This document shows, piece by piece, positions 12,318-27,414 of a stretch of DNA of 64,000 bases (position 1 is its first letter; each line of letters opens with the position of its first letter). A program made the position numbers and the translations under genes. The notes beneath the pieces were generated by a model. It worked only from the letters and a program-made list of their open reading frames with translations, was not told the DNA's origin and did no database searches. Source of the stretch: Nelumbo lutea (lineage: Eukaryota; Streptophyta; Magnoliopsida; Proteales; Nelumbonaceae); contig JAKGHH010000008.1 of the NCBI GenBank assembly GCA_022828595.1, positions 7,367,728 through 7,431,727 of the forward strand, in the 5' to 3' direction.

Positions 12318-15300
12318 TCACTGTTTTAAGCTGTCATTGTCTCCTCCCTCTTGCAAGTTGGAAGTGTTCCTTTCACTGATGGTGTTGCTACATTGTTGGA
12401 GTTGTGGAGCAACCAGTGAAGTTTTATGGGACCCGCTGGAACAAGAGGGCTTTGAGTCTCGATCACCCTCAACCTCAGGCAAAGTAGCAGAAACCACTTT
12501 AGTTGACTGGTTATCCTCAGCTTCAACACATTCCTCATGACTAACTCTCTCTTTACCACCACCTGTATGCAATTTGTATAGATGCCAACATGCGTTTAAG
12601 TGTAAATCAACGCATAAAGGGACTGACGAAATTAATTTAGCATACTAGGGATACCTGTATTAGCAGCAGCAGCAGATGGAACCGTTGTATGTGAGGACGC
12701 AGATGATGCCCCAATTCCCCTTTTCATCCTTGACTGTGTTATTGCCACCAAAGCCAGAATAATTATAACTTAGATGACAAGTTTTAAATTCTTCCATCAA
12801 ACTTGTGGAAGATGTCACTGTATAACTCAAAGAAGCATTAGAGTATTTTATTAAACTTAAGATATTAAGTCACAAACCTTTGCATTTTCTTCGCAATGCT
12901 TTACAACAGCCAATATGTTTGAGTAACGACCATGCACCAGCGTATATGCCCATAGAAGAAGCTTTCTAGGGATGCTGAGATCAACAATGTCAACCCCATC
13001 CATGCCTGGTTGAAATGGGCCTTCTACTGTCAACCGAGATGGCACTGTATACAGGTTAATGCCTGATGGAAGAATACCACAGGAACTCTCCCGATAGAAA
13101 TTGTATGAACATCTTAATAAAGCATTGGCAGTATCCATATTTTCCTCGGATGCTTTCTTTATTATGATGTTCTTGATTTTGGACAAGACATGGTTCCATT
13201 TTGTTTCAAGGTCCTTTAAAGTAGCTGGGTCTTCAAATGATGAATGCCATAGCTCATTCTCTTGAAGATCAACACAAAGGTGTACATTATTTTCTGAGCC
13301 ACCAGCTGCTGGATCAGAAACCTGAGCTCCATTTGAGCCTTCAGCACGCAATGGAGTGATCAGGACCAAGCTCACCACAATAGATCGACACCAAGCTACA
13401 GAAGCATGCCTGCATACTTTAGCACAATTACTATTTGAAAGTTTAGGGTTCTTAAAACGCTTCCGGATCTTCTCATTTATTCCTTCAAGAATATCCAATT
13501 TGACATCCCTCTCTAATGACTTGATATACTGATGGAGGTATCTGCCATGAGGAAACAGCCGTCAAAAAGCATATACACCAAATTGAACCATAGAGGAATG
13601 CATAGCATTCATGTCACTTACCCATAGAAACTATTCTCAAATAACTCTGAACTCTTGATTTCAGGTAAACTGCTTATATCTGTACACAAGTTTCCCTGGT
13701 CCATGAATAAGTTGAACATCCTCTCCATCAGATGCTCAACAGAGCTACTGACAGCACAAGATCCAAGGTTCTCAGCTTGACGAATAGCTGCAATTTGTGC
13801 TTGAATATATCTTCCAAGGGCAACTGGAACAATATCTTCAAGACACAATGAAAACTGCATTCAAACATGAAACTGCTTGGTGAAATTTTCTAAACTGAGT
13901 TGCCGTTGAACCTTCCTACAAAACCTTCTGCAGTAAAACATACTTGAATAGAAGTAATTCATCCCTTACCCTCTTATCTGACCGAAGAGATACGTAAGCG
14001 CGGTCAAGGGTACACAAGTCTTCAGTCTCTTCCAACAATTTCAAATAGAGCAATGTGTACTTCCGAATGCAGGTAATAAATTTCCGAGAACTTTCTGGTA
14101 AGTTAACTTCCAGTGCCCTTTTGCTTCCGGTAAGGCCTGGTGTTTTTCGCCTTATAGCCAAAAAGAAATTAAAGTTAGGTACATTAATTGCATATGATAC
14201 TCAAAAAGCCATTTCTACCAACACTTCTGAGAAAATATGAAACATTTAGTTTGACTTCAATTTAGAAAATAGAAATGAAGGAAACCTCTATACCTTCCCT
14301 TTTTTACCATGCCATCAATCTCCCACATATTAATCGTAAAGGAGGAGCGAGATGATTTGAAGCAAAATGAAAGTTCCTCCTTTGCCCTCTCCAAATCCCC
14401 ACTCTCCCCCCTTCTATAAAATCCTTGGGCAAGCATATATCTTGCCTTATGGAAATGCTTGAGATCCCCTTCTATACAGATGTCAAGGGCAGAAAGGCAA
14501 TCATTGTATAGAATGTACCATACTTTGTCCTTATCAGAAGATTCCACATGCTTTCTCTCCTCCAAAGCAACTTGTTTGCTTTCATCCTTATCATCCATTG
14601 GCAACTGCGGAATGTCAACAGCAGTTCCACCTAAGATATTCATTACAGTCTCCTTCGTTGATTGACTAAAGCAATACTTTGCAACAACCTGAAATGAACA
14701 AAGAAAACACTAATCAATTATGTAATCAGTGATTGATCAGATAACTAAATATTTGCTTATATTTTAATAATTTAGTCTGAGAAAAGGTTTCCTAATCAGG
14801 CCAATTAGGCTTCTCCACTACAAAAATGGCGATGTTGTAGCCAATTTATACATCCTCCAGTATTGGATTGGCCAAAACTTCGCAACTATGCACTACATTA
14901 TCCCTAGAGCCCACTTTGTTTTGGAGTTTTCAATGGTGATATTGGGCATCCAGACTTCCAAGTAATGCAAAAATTTACTCAAAATGGTGTTTTATTTTGG
15001 ATACCATGGAAAGAGATTTTGAGCTGTAAATAGATGTAAAAGGAGGTATATGACGGTTCCAACTGGCTCAGTTGGTAAGATCTCTGGCTAGTTGTAGGCT
15101 TATAGCAGAGAGCCAGAGACTTGGGATCAAATCCCACTGTCACCAGAGTTGGGGGTTATGAGTAGGGGGACAGGCTACCCCCATTGTGTAGCCCCAAGAA
15201 CATAAAAATAAAAAGGTAGATAAAGTCCTTTTAGGTCCCCAACACTGTTGACATTCAAATGTTTCTGGATTCTTTTGGATTGCCTAAACAACTCATCTAG

Positions 15301-16073
15301 CAAATGTTTCTCTTCTGACATTGATGATATAAATATTTTTATAAGAAACAGAGGATAAATAACTTTATTAAGAAGCAAGCAGAAAAAGCTCCAAGACCCA
15401 GACACTTTTGTCAACAGAAGATAAATATTTTAAGACCAAGTATTTACAAATTTTCTCCAGGCCCCAGTACAACCCATCTAAGGTTATCCCTTGGGACTCC
15501 TATTGTCACTAGTGTCCTCTAGGACTGTTTGCAGTTATTGGAATCCACCTGAAGAAGAAGTTCAAGTATGTTGCCAATGATCTTGCTTCTCTTACCAGAA
15601 ATCTTAATCGCCATAGTACTTCTCTTCATAGCATCCAGTTTTAAGCCAGTTGACAATTCCTTTCTGCTAATAGATTTACCCACTTGGTTACAAGAGGATA
15701 TTTCAAACCTTGCAGAAATGCCAAAAATTCTGCTGACTAGATAACCATCTGCAACTGATCCTAAGGTACTGAAAAGTTTTCCATCAAGATCATTGAATAC
15801 ACCCATGCCCAACACTCCTGGATTTTACCAAGCAGCACCAGTCAAAATTTAACCTTAACTTATGACATAAATATGTTGACTTTGTGACATTCCCAGTGAA
15901 TTGTCCAGGACACAGGACAAACAATGACAAGGGTTGTACTAATAGGGGAGCATCCTTACTTGTTGTCCCATCTGAAAAGGACAGAAACAGAAAGAACTTT
16001 GTTAAAAGGTCCTTTACTCATATATGTGCATATGCTTGCAGCTTTCTCATGGATTGGGCTTTGGTTTGTCTGA

Positions 16074-16112
<39 letters not shown>

Positions 16113-19100
16113 AAGAAAGAAAGAAAAGAGAAGGGACTTTGTTTTTACCTGGTGTTCTTTTTGGGGAATAGAGGTGGTACATTTAAAGATTTCAGGGACC
16201 TTTTTTTTTTCTTTTTTCTTCCCTTTGTTTTGCATATCCCTCCACAATCCACATATGCTTAGTATTTTTTTTTTTTGTTTATTCACTGAAAATATCAAGA
16301 AAAAACTCAAGTTGTGGGGAAAAAAACTTTCAAGAAAACAACAAAATGCAAAATGGATTAGACAAAAGCAAGATATAATTACCAATGAAAAAGAGGGGAA
16401 AAGGATAAGAAATAAAGATAGAAGAAAAGACATGCTCAGAGCAGTAACCTGGAGGGCTTCTAGATCCTGTTTACCGCATGAACAAAGTAACTTGAGACGT
16501 GATGCGTGCATCCTGTACACAGGATCTACTGCCGACAAATTCAAAGTGAGAGCCTTGTCATAATATGAAAAAGATTTCTCATGTGAATATCCTAGCTTTT
16601 CACAAAGCTTCCCCAAGTAGAATGCATATGACCATTCTTGCCTACATTCAGAAAGAATATCAAATACTCTTGTCAAAATATTTAATAACTTAAAGAGTCA
16701 AAACAAGAAAATAGTTGAGGACAAGCTGAAGTACTTCTGTGCAAAAGCCTTCTCAAAGTGTTTCATTGCATTCTGACAGAACATCATCCATTCTGTGTCT
16801 CTTGTAGGTGTAACAGATCGCTGATCATAGAATGGTACAACATTCTGAATGCCATCATAGTAAACTAATGCCAATAACTCATGTATCTCACTCTGGAACA
16901 GTGGAACCAAACAAATTTCATCAGAATGGTGAGTAACAGTATCCTATAATATTAGTATTTTAACGTAAAAAGGGGGCATGACCACTGGCAGGCATAAATT
17001 GCCAAGAATATCATTGCAGCAACATGGACAGAGAATGACCTGCTGAACTGGAGTCCTTGCCAAAGCCAAACTCATTAATAAACATCGCCTGCTCCTTCTT
17101 CGACTTGTCTCAACCCTTTGAGGCAGAGTAGAATTTTTCCTCCATCCCACAACATTTATGTGTTTACTGCCATCATTCAGCAACAAGTCCACCTCCTGTT
17201 TCAAAGAAACAAAGGAGTTTTTTTTTTCTGAAAAAAAAAACAAGGAGCACTGTAGCTCGAAATTGCCAGCTACACCAAAGTGGGGTTTAAATAAAGTGCA
17301 CTTTTTACAGAGTAATGCAAACTACTTGTAACAATATATCTTACTTCATCATAGATGTTTGCAAGTCGTTGCCAGCTCTCAAAGCGTAAAGGATTGTACA
17401 GTAAATCATATTTGAAGAGGTTCGTATTTTGCTCTACAAATTCTTCACCTTCCTTGGTGAGTACAAAACCAGGCCATTTATCAGTTGCACTCATTTCCTC
17501 AGCTTGAGCAAGAAAATAATACAAGTTACCATAAACTTCTGAATATGGCTCAGAGCTGCAATGAGATAATATTAACACATCAATAAGATGAAGTATCAAG
17601 CATAATAATCGGAGAAGTGAGTGGTCATAGATGAGATGAGAAAAATACATGAATTGCACAAAACATAGAGAAACAAAGCTACACATGCAGGTATACCTCC
17701 ATACAGATAATGACTTGCACTGTTTGAGGGTTCTTCCTTTAGGAAACATTATACTCATTACAGACTCAAGAAACCCATCAGAACCAGCCTCTTCTGAGAG
17801 CTTATCTTCACATAAATCAGGATTATCTAAAAAGTTATCAATTGAATTTTCAGCCAAAATGTCTTGTGGTGGTTGCGGAAAGTGTTTACGTATAGCTCTT
17901 AATACTCTTCGAAGTTTCACCAAGCCTGCTCTCTGAGGCAGAGAAATGAAATTGTTGCTCAGAAAATTAAAGGGAAGGAAAATTGGGTTATGGCGTCCAC
18001 AAGAAACTTTTTATGTCCTTGTTCAGTAAAGAAAATTAAAACACAAAGAACTACTTACAGATGAAGCCTTTGCATAAGGTAATATATACTGAAAAACATC
18101 AGCACACTGTTCCTTGGTCTGATAGTCTCCACGACTAGTATTTTTGTGTATGGCTAGGTCATCTTCATTGGATGAATCTGGAGATCTGAGGTTCAGACCA
18201 TATAGACAGAAAAAGCTCTGGTCTAAAGCATTATCTATTCCCAATTCAATCTTCTTCCTCTCAACATCAACAAGATGGTTTCCACATTCAGTAATTGGAT
18301 CTCTCACTTGTTCTCCTTTAAGATGTTGGAATTTGCCATCATTGTCATGCTTTCCACATTCTCTTCCTGCATTTTCCTTCTCTAGACTATCATGAGCCAA
18401 GACACCTTCTGAAGTCATTTCTTCCAGAACATCCTTCTCAGCTCCACCAGTTTCATGTTTTCCAATAAGTACTGCTTCCACACCTAAAGGAGCACTCAAC
18501 GGTAATTCATTTTGTGATATCGTTACATGATAACTATGGGAAAGCAACTCATCACACTGAGTTCCATCCAATCCCTTATTTGAATGGAAACCAGACTTGA
18601 GCTTCATATCCAATGCTAAGAGATGCTTTATAGCAAGCTTAAGAAACGTTCCTTCCTCCCCCTCACTATCTTTACCAGCACAACAGAGTCCATATTCAGC
18701 TAGCAAGTCATGGATCGCCACAATTAGCTCAACCTAGGATAATAAATCAAAACAAAAGCTGATTAAAAGGATAATAAAAGACTAACCTAAATGGGAAGTC
18801 ATATCTAAATCAGGATAAGGCTTACCTGACTTTTAACAGGTACAGTTTGGTCAAGGTGTTGAAGTTTGCAAAATGCAATGGCTGCATCTACAAAACAACG
18901 GCTTTCCTGTTGTTCAGTTTGATCCACAGTTCCTAACCCAGAGGATTTCTTACACAGGAGTATGCTCACAATGTTGCACATTACTGTCAAGAGCAAGGAT
19001 TGAATATTGCCAATACTACCAACAGGAACACAAAAACCTTCCTGCAAGCAGAGAGTGATTATCATTCAACAGACCCTATATACTAAAGAAGTCAGAAAAT

Positions 19101-22100
19101 AGTTAGAACTCATGATTTGAAGTGATGCCTATTCTAACTAAACCAAATAACGAAACTTCATGCTCCATATCCCCTAGGGAGATCTTCAAGAAGTTGCTCT
19201 GGGAACAAATATAGTGTATATACTAAGAAACATAGGCAAGAAACTATTTGAATGAATTCTCAACTAATGACACATGGATGGTGAAAGAAAGAGAGGTGGA
19301 TTGAAGACATAGCATGGCATAAGAATTCCCAATGTTTGGCCCCACTCAATATAAATCAATGTTCAACTACCTAATAACACCTAAAGGGGAACACTTTGAT
19401 GCCTAAGATTTGAGCTAAGTATTAGTAGTGCAAGTATGGTAGCATTTGTAATCACCTCATTTCACATCTATCTAAGGTGTTTTTTATTTGTTTCACCATC
19501 TACAATTAAATTCTGACCCTATTCAGAGAAAAGACCATAACTACAGACTAAAATCATAATTATTAGGAAAACAGTAAACTTACAGAAGTGCCTGATTGAT
19601 CAATGAAATTCTTCACTTGTGACACACTTTGGGATATTGCCTTAACTTCCTCTACAACCAAGTTATACCAGTACTTGCCTGTGGATTCTACTGATTCTAA
19701 TTCAGAAGTAAGAACTGTTTTTGACATCGACTTCTTGTTGAGGGCTTTACATGAAGCAGGATATTCTGCCATACCAGCAGCAACAGTAAGAACTTGAAGT
19801 TTCCGCTTGTGACAATTCAAATATGCTTCAATAGCCATTGGTTTTGCCTTTTCACATGCTGAGATTAAAACATCTAATGCCAATAATTCAATTGATGCTA
19901 CTCCCTCGTTTTCTTTATAGGCAATAGGTAATAAGTCAAGGTAAACATCTTTAGTAGAGAGGAGAAGTGGAGAAAGCAAGCTTACACATTCCAAATACAT
20001 TTCTTTATCAATCATCTCACCAATAGTCTTCTTCAATAAGGAATCAACTTTCAATAGGTGAATTTCATGAAGAATTCTTTCAGGGGATAACTCTCTGACA
20101 AGCTTGCAATGTGGGAGGACCACAGAACCTGGAGGATTATGTGTACTTGTATTATTGCTCAGAAGTGACAATGAAATACAAAATTCTTCATGAGCTTTTG
20201 CCTTTTCACCAGACAAAACGGATAAGCGACCACTTAGCCAGAAAAAACGGACCCAAAAGGAACTTTTACCGCTTAAGATAGAACCATGCAAATGTGTCTC
20301 CTTATGAACAAAACTATTTGCCAATAACCTGCCAATGTCATGATAACTATCATTTTCATTCCAAGATAAATGCTCTGACTGCACTACACTTTTGTTAAGA
20401 TCACTTATGCTAGTGCCCATCTTTGAATCACTGTCAACATTAAGTGCAAAACTCGAGTATACTGGATAATCTACTGCTACCATCTCAACAACCTTACAGA
20501 GATGATAAGGTGCTTCACATATGAACTCTGAACGCCTGGACTCATTGGCAGAACATGATCCAAGATCATAATATAGTTCAGCAAGAAAAAGACTACATTC
20601 AGGAGTCCTGTCCTGTCCCCAGTGCCGTGTCAACTTCTCCAACTCCAGAAGTTTGAGGAAGGCTTCCTGGTATGGAGGGAGTCTATGTGCTATATCTTCC
20701 AAGAGCAAGTGGCCCATATGGTATGCACCATAATTTTTTTTGGTTTCCATGACAAACCTTCCGATGTCATTATGTTCGGTAAATAAGGTATTGTCCAGAT
20801 TATCAGGACAAGGAACGCATCTTGCAGCATGATCAGAATTTTTGGTTACTGATTTGCCAACAACAAAAGGTTCTAGAAATTGAATAACAACTTTTGCCAT
20901 ATCCTTGCTGGTGGCAAAGTCCAGCTCTTCTTTCCCTGGTTTACGACTTCTAAGCCTTTCAAGACGAGAACTTCGCCTTTCATGAGGATGTTCTTCATAT
21001 ACACCACCTTCTTTTTCTTTCACAGTAGTAGATTTGTCAGTGTTATAATCACTCGGATGCACATTTTCACCAACTGGGATGACACTCAGTCCTTTTCCTT
21101 CTGTAGATCCCATAATAACATCTGAAGGATGCAAGTGTATGCTCAATCTGATATCCCCACTTCGATCCAACTCCCCCCCACTGTTGCTTTCTGATGCTTC
21201 ATGAATCTCCAAACTACTTCCACTTGCATCTGCATTGGGCACAGGAACCTTAGCACGTTTTGAGATGAGCTTGTCATTTACTTGATCATCTTGATTATGC
21301 CCAGCCTCTGGCTCAGAGCCATGCCTATTTACTGGGAGTAAGGCTCCCAAAATAGCATCTGCAAGAGCTGCCCAGGATGCTTCTGCTAAATGCAATTCTA
21401 TATTCTGACTACACCTTTTCGATGCAACCCCTTCACTTATATCCTCATCCATTGCTTTTCTCTTCTCAGGAAACTTCAGCCTGACATGCTTTGGTTCCAA
21501 TTTATCTATACCTCTTGGTGCAAAGGGAACTGGTTCTGACTCCTCAATGGTATTTTTGACATGCAAAGCACGAGAATGTGATGGCCAATGCCTCAAAATC
21601 AACTCCGCCACAGAAAGACAAGAAACCTCATCACCAATAGCAATCAGGACTTCTAACAGCTTCTCCATGCAGTTCCCTGCACCCACCATCCAAATATGAC
21701 AGTTATTTAAGAAAAACGATAATGATGAGCTAATAATAGAGCTACTTGCAAATTTATTCAACAATAAATAAATATGGTAGTTATCTAAGAAAAAAAGGGC
21801 AATGATACATGGGAACTTTTTTTTGTAAAACAGGGTGGGAGGTTGTTGAAGGATTTTTTTTAATCCAAATAATATTTAAATAATTTATAACCCAAATAAG
21901 CGGGTTGGCTAGTCTGCTAGCTAAATCATCAAAACTAAAAACAGATGTCCCATATGGGAGTTCCCTCTCTTTAAGTGGGAGGGGCAGGTGTCCTTCACCT
22001 AGGGGGAGGAAGTAGTTGCATAACTACCCCACTCCCTATTTAAGCACCTTGAGGGGAAGTTAAGAGTCTCTTCTCTTCGGAGAAAACTGTGTCTCAAGGG

Positions 22101-25100
22101 ATTCTTAAGAAAGGCCAAGATAAAGAGAGAAGAAAAGAGAAGTTTTCAAGGAATAACAGGGAAGAAAAAGAAGTCTCACTAATACAAGTAGGAAAAGGAA
22201 AGTCCTCTCCGTGAATACTTCCCATATATGTCTTCTTCTATGTATCACTCTTCCTCTCTCTTTTGTTTTTACTTTTAAGAAAGGAAATATAGGGAAATAA
22301 ACCATCTACAACCAGGTGCTTTTACTTAGTTGATTATGGTCCCTTTATCAAGACAAGTTAGGAATTGAACCATCTATAGTCTAATTCCTAAGGGCTGATT
22401 ATGGTTCCCTTCAAATGAAAATGAAGCACAAAGGGATAAAAACCGTCTACTATTAAATATTCAACTTGATTGACTGCGGTTCCCTTCTTGTATACAAAAC
22501 CCAGAGGATTAAGGCTGTCTCAGAATTTCATCTGATTGACTACAGCTTATTGTGAAGGAAGAAGTGAGAAGGAAATCTTCTTTGCATCAAAAAGAAAAGA
22601 AAGAAAGAAATGTATTGTTGTAGAGTTTCTCGATTGTGTTTTCTTTTTTCTTCTCATTCTTGTACACTTGATGTAAAAGAAATGTAAATGAAAAGTTCTT
22701 TTTTTAAGAAGTACTCTATTGTTCATTTCTTTTGTTCTATGTAGTCATTTCTCTAAGTTAAGGTATTTTCTACTTTCTTGTGGAGATGTAACTAAGGGGA
22801 ACAATCCGTATGATTCCCTGAATGGGCTTACCCAAAATAATAAAAACTCAATCACTTGATTGAGTGAATTATGTTGCATGATAATTTATTAAAATTTTCA
22901 AACCAACAAGCATATAGTGCTGCCAGGACAGTTTCTGATCAGTCCTGTGCATCTTCTTTTTTTGATCAACTTGTGTGCATCATCTTGTTGTACATGTTTT
23001 GGTTTTCTCATTAATATAATCATACTTTACCTTCTCTCAAAAAAAGAGTAAAAAGAAGACTACTGGCTATCGGCAATTCAAGGAATTCATGGGAAATCAG
23101 CAGTTGTCATCATGGTGTTAGGAGGTGATAATTGGTCATAATTCATTCTAGAAATATACTATTTTAGTAAAAATAATCATACTATTTATCGTAATCTTCA
23201 GACTTACAATTTACAGTTATCATATATATTAGTTACCATAAGGCCATAACTACTATTTATAGTAAACTCACAGTTTGTTATTTTTAGTAATTTCTCGTTC
23301 CTATGATATTAGGTCAGAAAAGTGTTCTTGGTTTAAAAATTCGTGTGAGCTTAGAAGTTCTTGAGTGTTGATCAATCCTTTTTTCAGTCATCAAGTATTT
23401 CATTCTGTTCAGCTTACCTCAGAGCTTTATAAATCTATTATATGTCTTTAATTAAGAGATGAAATGGATGTGATTTGAGTAGAAATTGTGTCCTGCTATT
23501 CCTTATGAATTATGATACCCCTAATCTCAGCTTGTATTTTTGAGCACAAGCACCACATGCTTCTCCCATCTTGTGCTACTAATGGTTGCAGCTGCAACTG
23601 ATTTTGCTCCCCTACCTAAAAACCTTTAAAACACAACTTTTTTTCAGCACATGATATTACCATCCTAAATTAATTCCCAAACACCCAATAGCGTATTTAC
23701 CTCTATAATCTACAAATTCCATTGCTTCTCCATTCAGCCCACTACATGTTTGATTTGTAGGATTGCTCTTATCTGTCCAAAGAGTGTTGGTTGGGCTGAT
23801 TGAGACTGGGCTCCTTTCCTATTTTTAGGAGCTCTTGCATTTTGTACAGTATTTTGTTGTATATTGGGGTTATTCCCTGTTTTATTAATGCAAATGCTTT
23901 TTATCTAAAAAAAAAAAAAAGATTTTCTCAGGAAAAAAAAAGAATATATTATCATCAGGAAGGCACTATCAAACATTAGCAATGGAAATAGAAAGCAGTT
24001 CATAGATTCATCAAATCATAGAGGCAAAAGAACTAAATGAATCCTTACAATTGTTGGGGCTGCAAGAAAGCCCCTGCTCAAATGCCCAACGTGAAATACT
24101 CAATAAACCCATAGAACATGATAATGTTCCAAGCTGATTCCAGACAACAGAGTCTTTGGTATCAATCTCTACTGCTTGAAGATAGCAATGAAGGGCACTC
24201 TCATAATGCAGAGAGCCTTGTTGAACAAAAACAGTGGCAAGATTCTTCAGTGCCAAAAACCTGTAAAGAACTTATGAATAGAAAAGAAGAGGAAAATAGA
24301 TGGGAGGGAATATTACAATAAAAAAACAAATATTTGAATTTATGCCCACATAATCATCTCCAAGGATGTGGCTAGATACCAGACACAAGGAAAAATAAAA
24401 AATAAAAGCAGATGCGCTAATTTCTGTGTTCTATAGCTTTACTTCAAAAGTAGAGCATTGGAATCCAGAGAGCAGTATGCTTTTCTGACGAGATTTTCAT
24501 TAGTATAGCAGATTTTTAAATACTTTTTTTTGGGGGGTGGGAGACTAATTATTCTAAAATCCATTATTTTTTCTTAATTTTCTATCACATTAACAGCCTA
24601 AAGGAAATTCAAGTAAAGCAAACCCTGGTACCTTGTATCAAGTATCAGCACTGTGACTATGACCCAGAGGTAGCCAGCACCTTCCTTACTTTTGACTTGT
24701 AGGACAGTCTTTACAAAGTTCTCAGTGTTTGGTTTAAGTCTATTATGGACCAAAATACTTTCTAATAGTAGACACACAAAGGCTTCTTTCTTGGGGGAAG
24801 AAAGACAAGACCAAAAACCAAAATACACCTTACAGGGAAAAAGCAAGCCAAATAACATATGGTATAATAGAAAGCAAGTAGAACAAAGTTTTTTTTTTTT
24901 TTTTTTTTTGAAATAAATTCATCAAGACCAACTGATTAGCATACGTGCTACAAACAAGGCTCTGAATAATCAATACATCTTAAGTAACTAATTTTTGTGG
25001 AAGATATTAATAATTGGATCATAAAAAAAAAAAAAAAAAAATCATCCAATAGAACACCAGTCATGTTTCTTCCACACCCTTCCATCACAAGGGTCCTAGG

Positions 25101-27377
25101 GATGCTTCTGTATAGACCATGGTTCCCACTATCATCTGTCAGAGTATTTGGAAAGAAAGAAACTATAAAATTTTTGGAGTAAATAAGAAGCCTCTAGCTC
25201 ATCTTTGTGCAGAAACCAGTAGCCTTCTTATGGAGTGGACTCATCTACAGATCCTTCAAGAGGAGAGATTTTATATTTAACTGGGATACTTTTGTGTATA
25301 AAGTGCAGTGCATTATAAAGCAGCTTTTGGCTTTTGGCATGCCATTTTTTATCATTCCTTTTTATCAGCAACAAAGAAAAGACAATTTTATTAATATAAA
25401 CAGGAACTATACATTTTTTTACACAATTGAGAGCACAGCATTGTTATCACTCCCCAATCAACATTACAATTATGCTCAAAACAGTTGACTTCTATGCACC
25501 CCTTGTTTAGCCAAGCTATAAGCCCATTCTTTAACCAATCCTGGAACCCGTTGAATTCTCTTGGCATTTTTTATCCTAATACATGTACTTGCTAAAATAT
25601 TTTAGTTAATATTCAAAAAGAAGAAAAAATACTAGTGATATTGATTCTAATGCAAAACAAGAAAACCCTACAAAAGTGTTCAAAGAAATAATAGAATAAG
25701 AAAGTAGTTTTACGATAATAGTTCAAAATAAAGGTCAAAATAGCTAAGTAATGCTTCAAATTCCAAACCTCAGCTGTAACATATGACCATCACTAGCACT
25801 GTCATCCACCTAAAAGAAACAAAAACAAAATGTCAGTAAGAAACTATTTTTGAAAATGATCATACACTTGTCTAAAGTTTAATTGAAATTAGTAGAACCT
25901 GAGCACTCGATATCAGAGGATCTTTAAGAACAGCTTCTAAAAGTTCACGAGCTTTTGCATATTCTTTGGATTGTAACTTAAGGAGTCCTTCGTGGTAAGT
26001 TTGTGAAAGATGAAATTCCTGGAACATTCAAAAAACAAAAGACATCTTTGAGGAATACAATGTAAAACGGAAAACATAAGGAATGAAAATGAAGCAAGAA
26101 AAAGAAGCAAAGAAAGAAAGAAAAAGAATCAAGAAAGCATACCACAAGAAGTTTTTCAGCACTGTCAACCAAGTAATGCAAAGAATTTCCTTTAACCATG
26201 TGCATTTATATGTTTAAAGTATATCAAATAAAAATAAAATAATACACTGAAGTATCAGGTCAACTCCATGGATCAAATTGCAGCTTTTTATCATTACCAT
26301 CAAGCAAAGCATGCCATATGTTGTCAACACATAAACCAAGTAACGTATAACCATGCCAAGAGCCTTAACCATCCTACATCATAGTTTCCTTGAATTTCTA
26401 AATTAATTCTCAAATTTTTCATGCTTTTGTTCATATAATACGTTTCTCAATCAAAAGAGTATCGGTATCTAGCATGCCATTCCCTTATAGAACCCTAAGA
26501 TAAAACAGTTGAGGCAATAATAAAAAGAATCCCAATAAAGGCACGACCTCTTGTTCTCTGATATAGGACAAATGATGCTTCTCTAAACTTTAATAAACAC
26601 CAAATATTAAAAATACGGTACTCTAATACATTTTTGTAACAATAAAACACAGTGCAATAGCTTTTGGCTTCGTCACTCAACTCCATCCATAACATACAGC
26701 GAGTGTGACACTCCCAACAATTCTTCACGGTAGCACTAAACATCCATTTAGCACCAAATGCCACTTCGTTCAAATTAGTGCTCAACCAGTCACCTATTAT
26801 ACCACTGAACTTCTTACACGAAAAAATGGAAAGAAAAGAGAAAAAGCTAGTGAATCCCATATTCAACCTTGCAAATGGTGGGAACAAAATGTTCTGAGTC
26901 ATATTTACAGGAAGTACTGATCGGGCATCAAGTTCAAAGTCACAATGAGTGAATTTTGTACAAAATTTTACATAATTCACCACAAGTCTTCTGGGTTTTA
27001 CCTAGCTTCCGATAAATTGAACCAGTACGATTCAAAGATTAATACAATATTCTAGACAAAAACGGGTATGAAGGAATTTAAACGCAAAACGTAAGCAATT
27101 AGAGTATTAGGTATTAACTATGAGCATAGCGAGCTTAACTATGAGACGCTAAAGCAAAATAGTATGAGAAAAACGGAAAACGGAAAAAGCACACACCTGA
27201 GCTTCCTTGGTGGGGGCCAAAGGTTCCCACTGACCCCTGGAATCAGTGTCATTGATGGCAGAAATGGAAAACTGAAACAGAGAGAACCAAACCAATCGAT
27301 TGAAGATCTATCATTAACAATCAGAGAACATGCAAACGGAAAAGAAAAAAATAGCGAAAATTTTACAAAGAAGAAAA

Positions 27378-27414
<37 letters not shown>

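Noticed and set aside
12241..12540. 99-codon plus frame
   Set aside because: Antisense shadow of the last CABIN1 exon.
15060..15140. tRNA gene suggested by A- and B-box matches
   Set aside because: No acceptor stem or anticodon arm can be formed, and the sequence continues into a non-tRNA body with an A-rich end; it fits a SINE head.
15519..15815. 98-codon minus frame in CABIN1 intron 13
   Set aside because: Exon 13 splices in phase to exon 14 (LEALQ to VVAKYCF) without it, the family has no matching insert, and no splice sites support it.
16024..16563. 179-codon plus frame across the A34 tract
   Set aside because: It runs through poly-A and antisense to CABIN1 exon 13; the Lys-rich stretch is a product of the homopolymer. 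The 209-codon minus frame is exon 13 running on into its intron.
20880..21125. Plus frame inside the large CABIN1 exon
   Set aside because: Antisense to the 2.1-kb coding exon, with no start context or family match.
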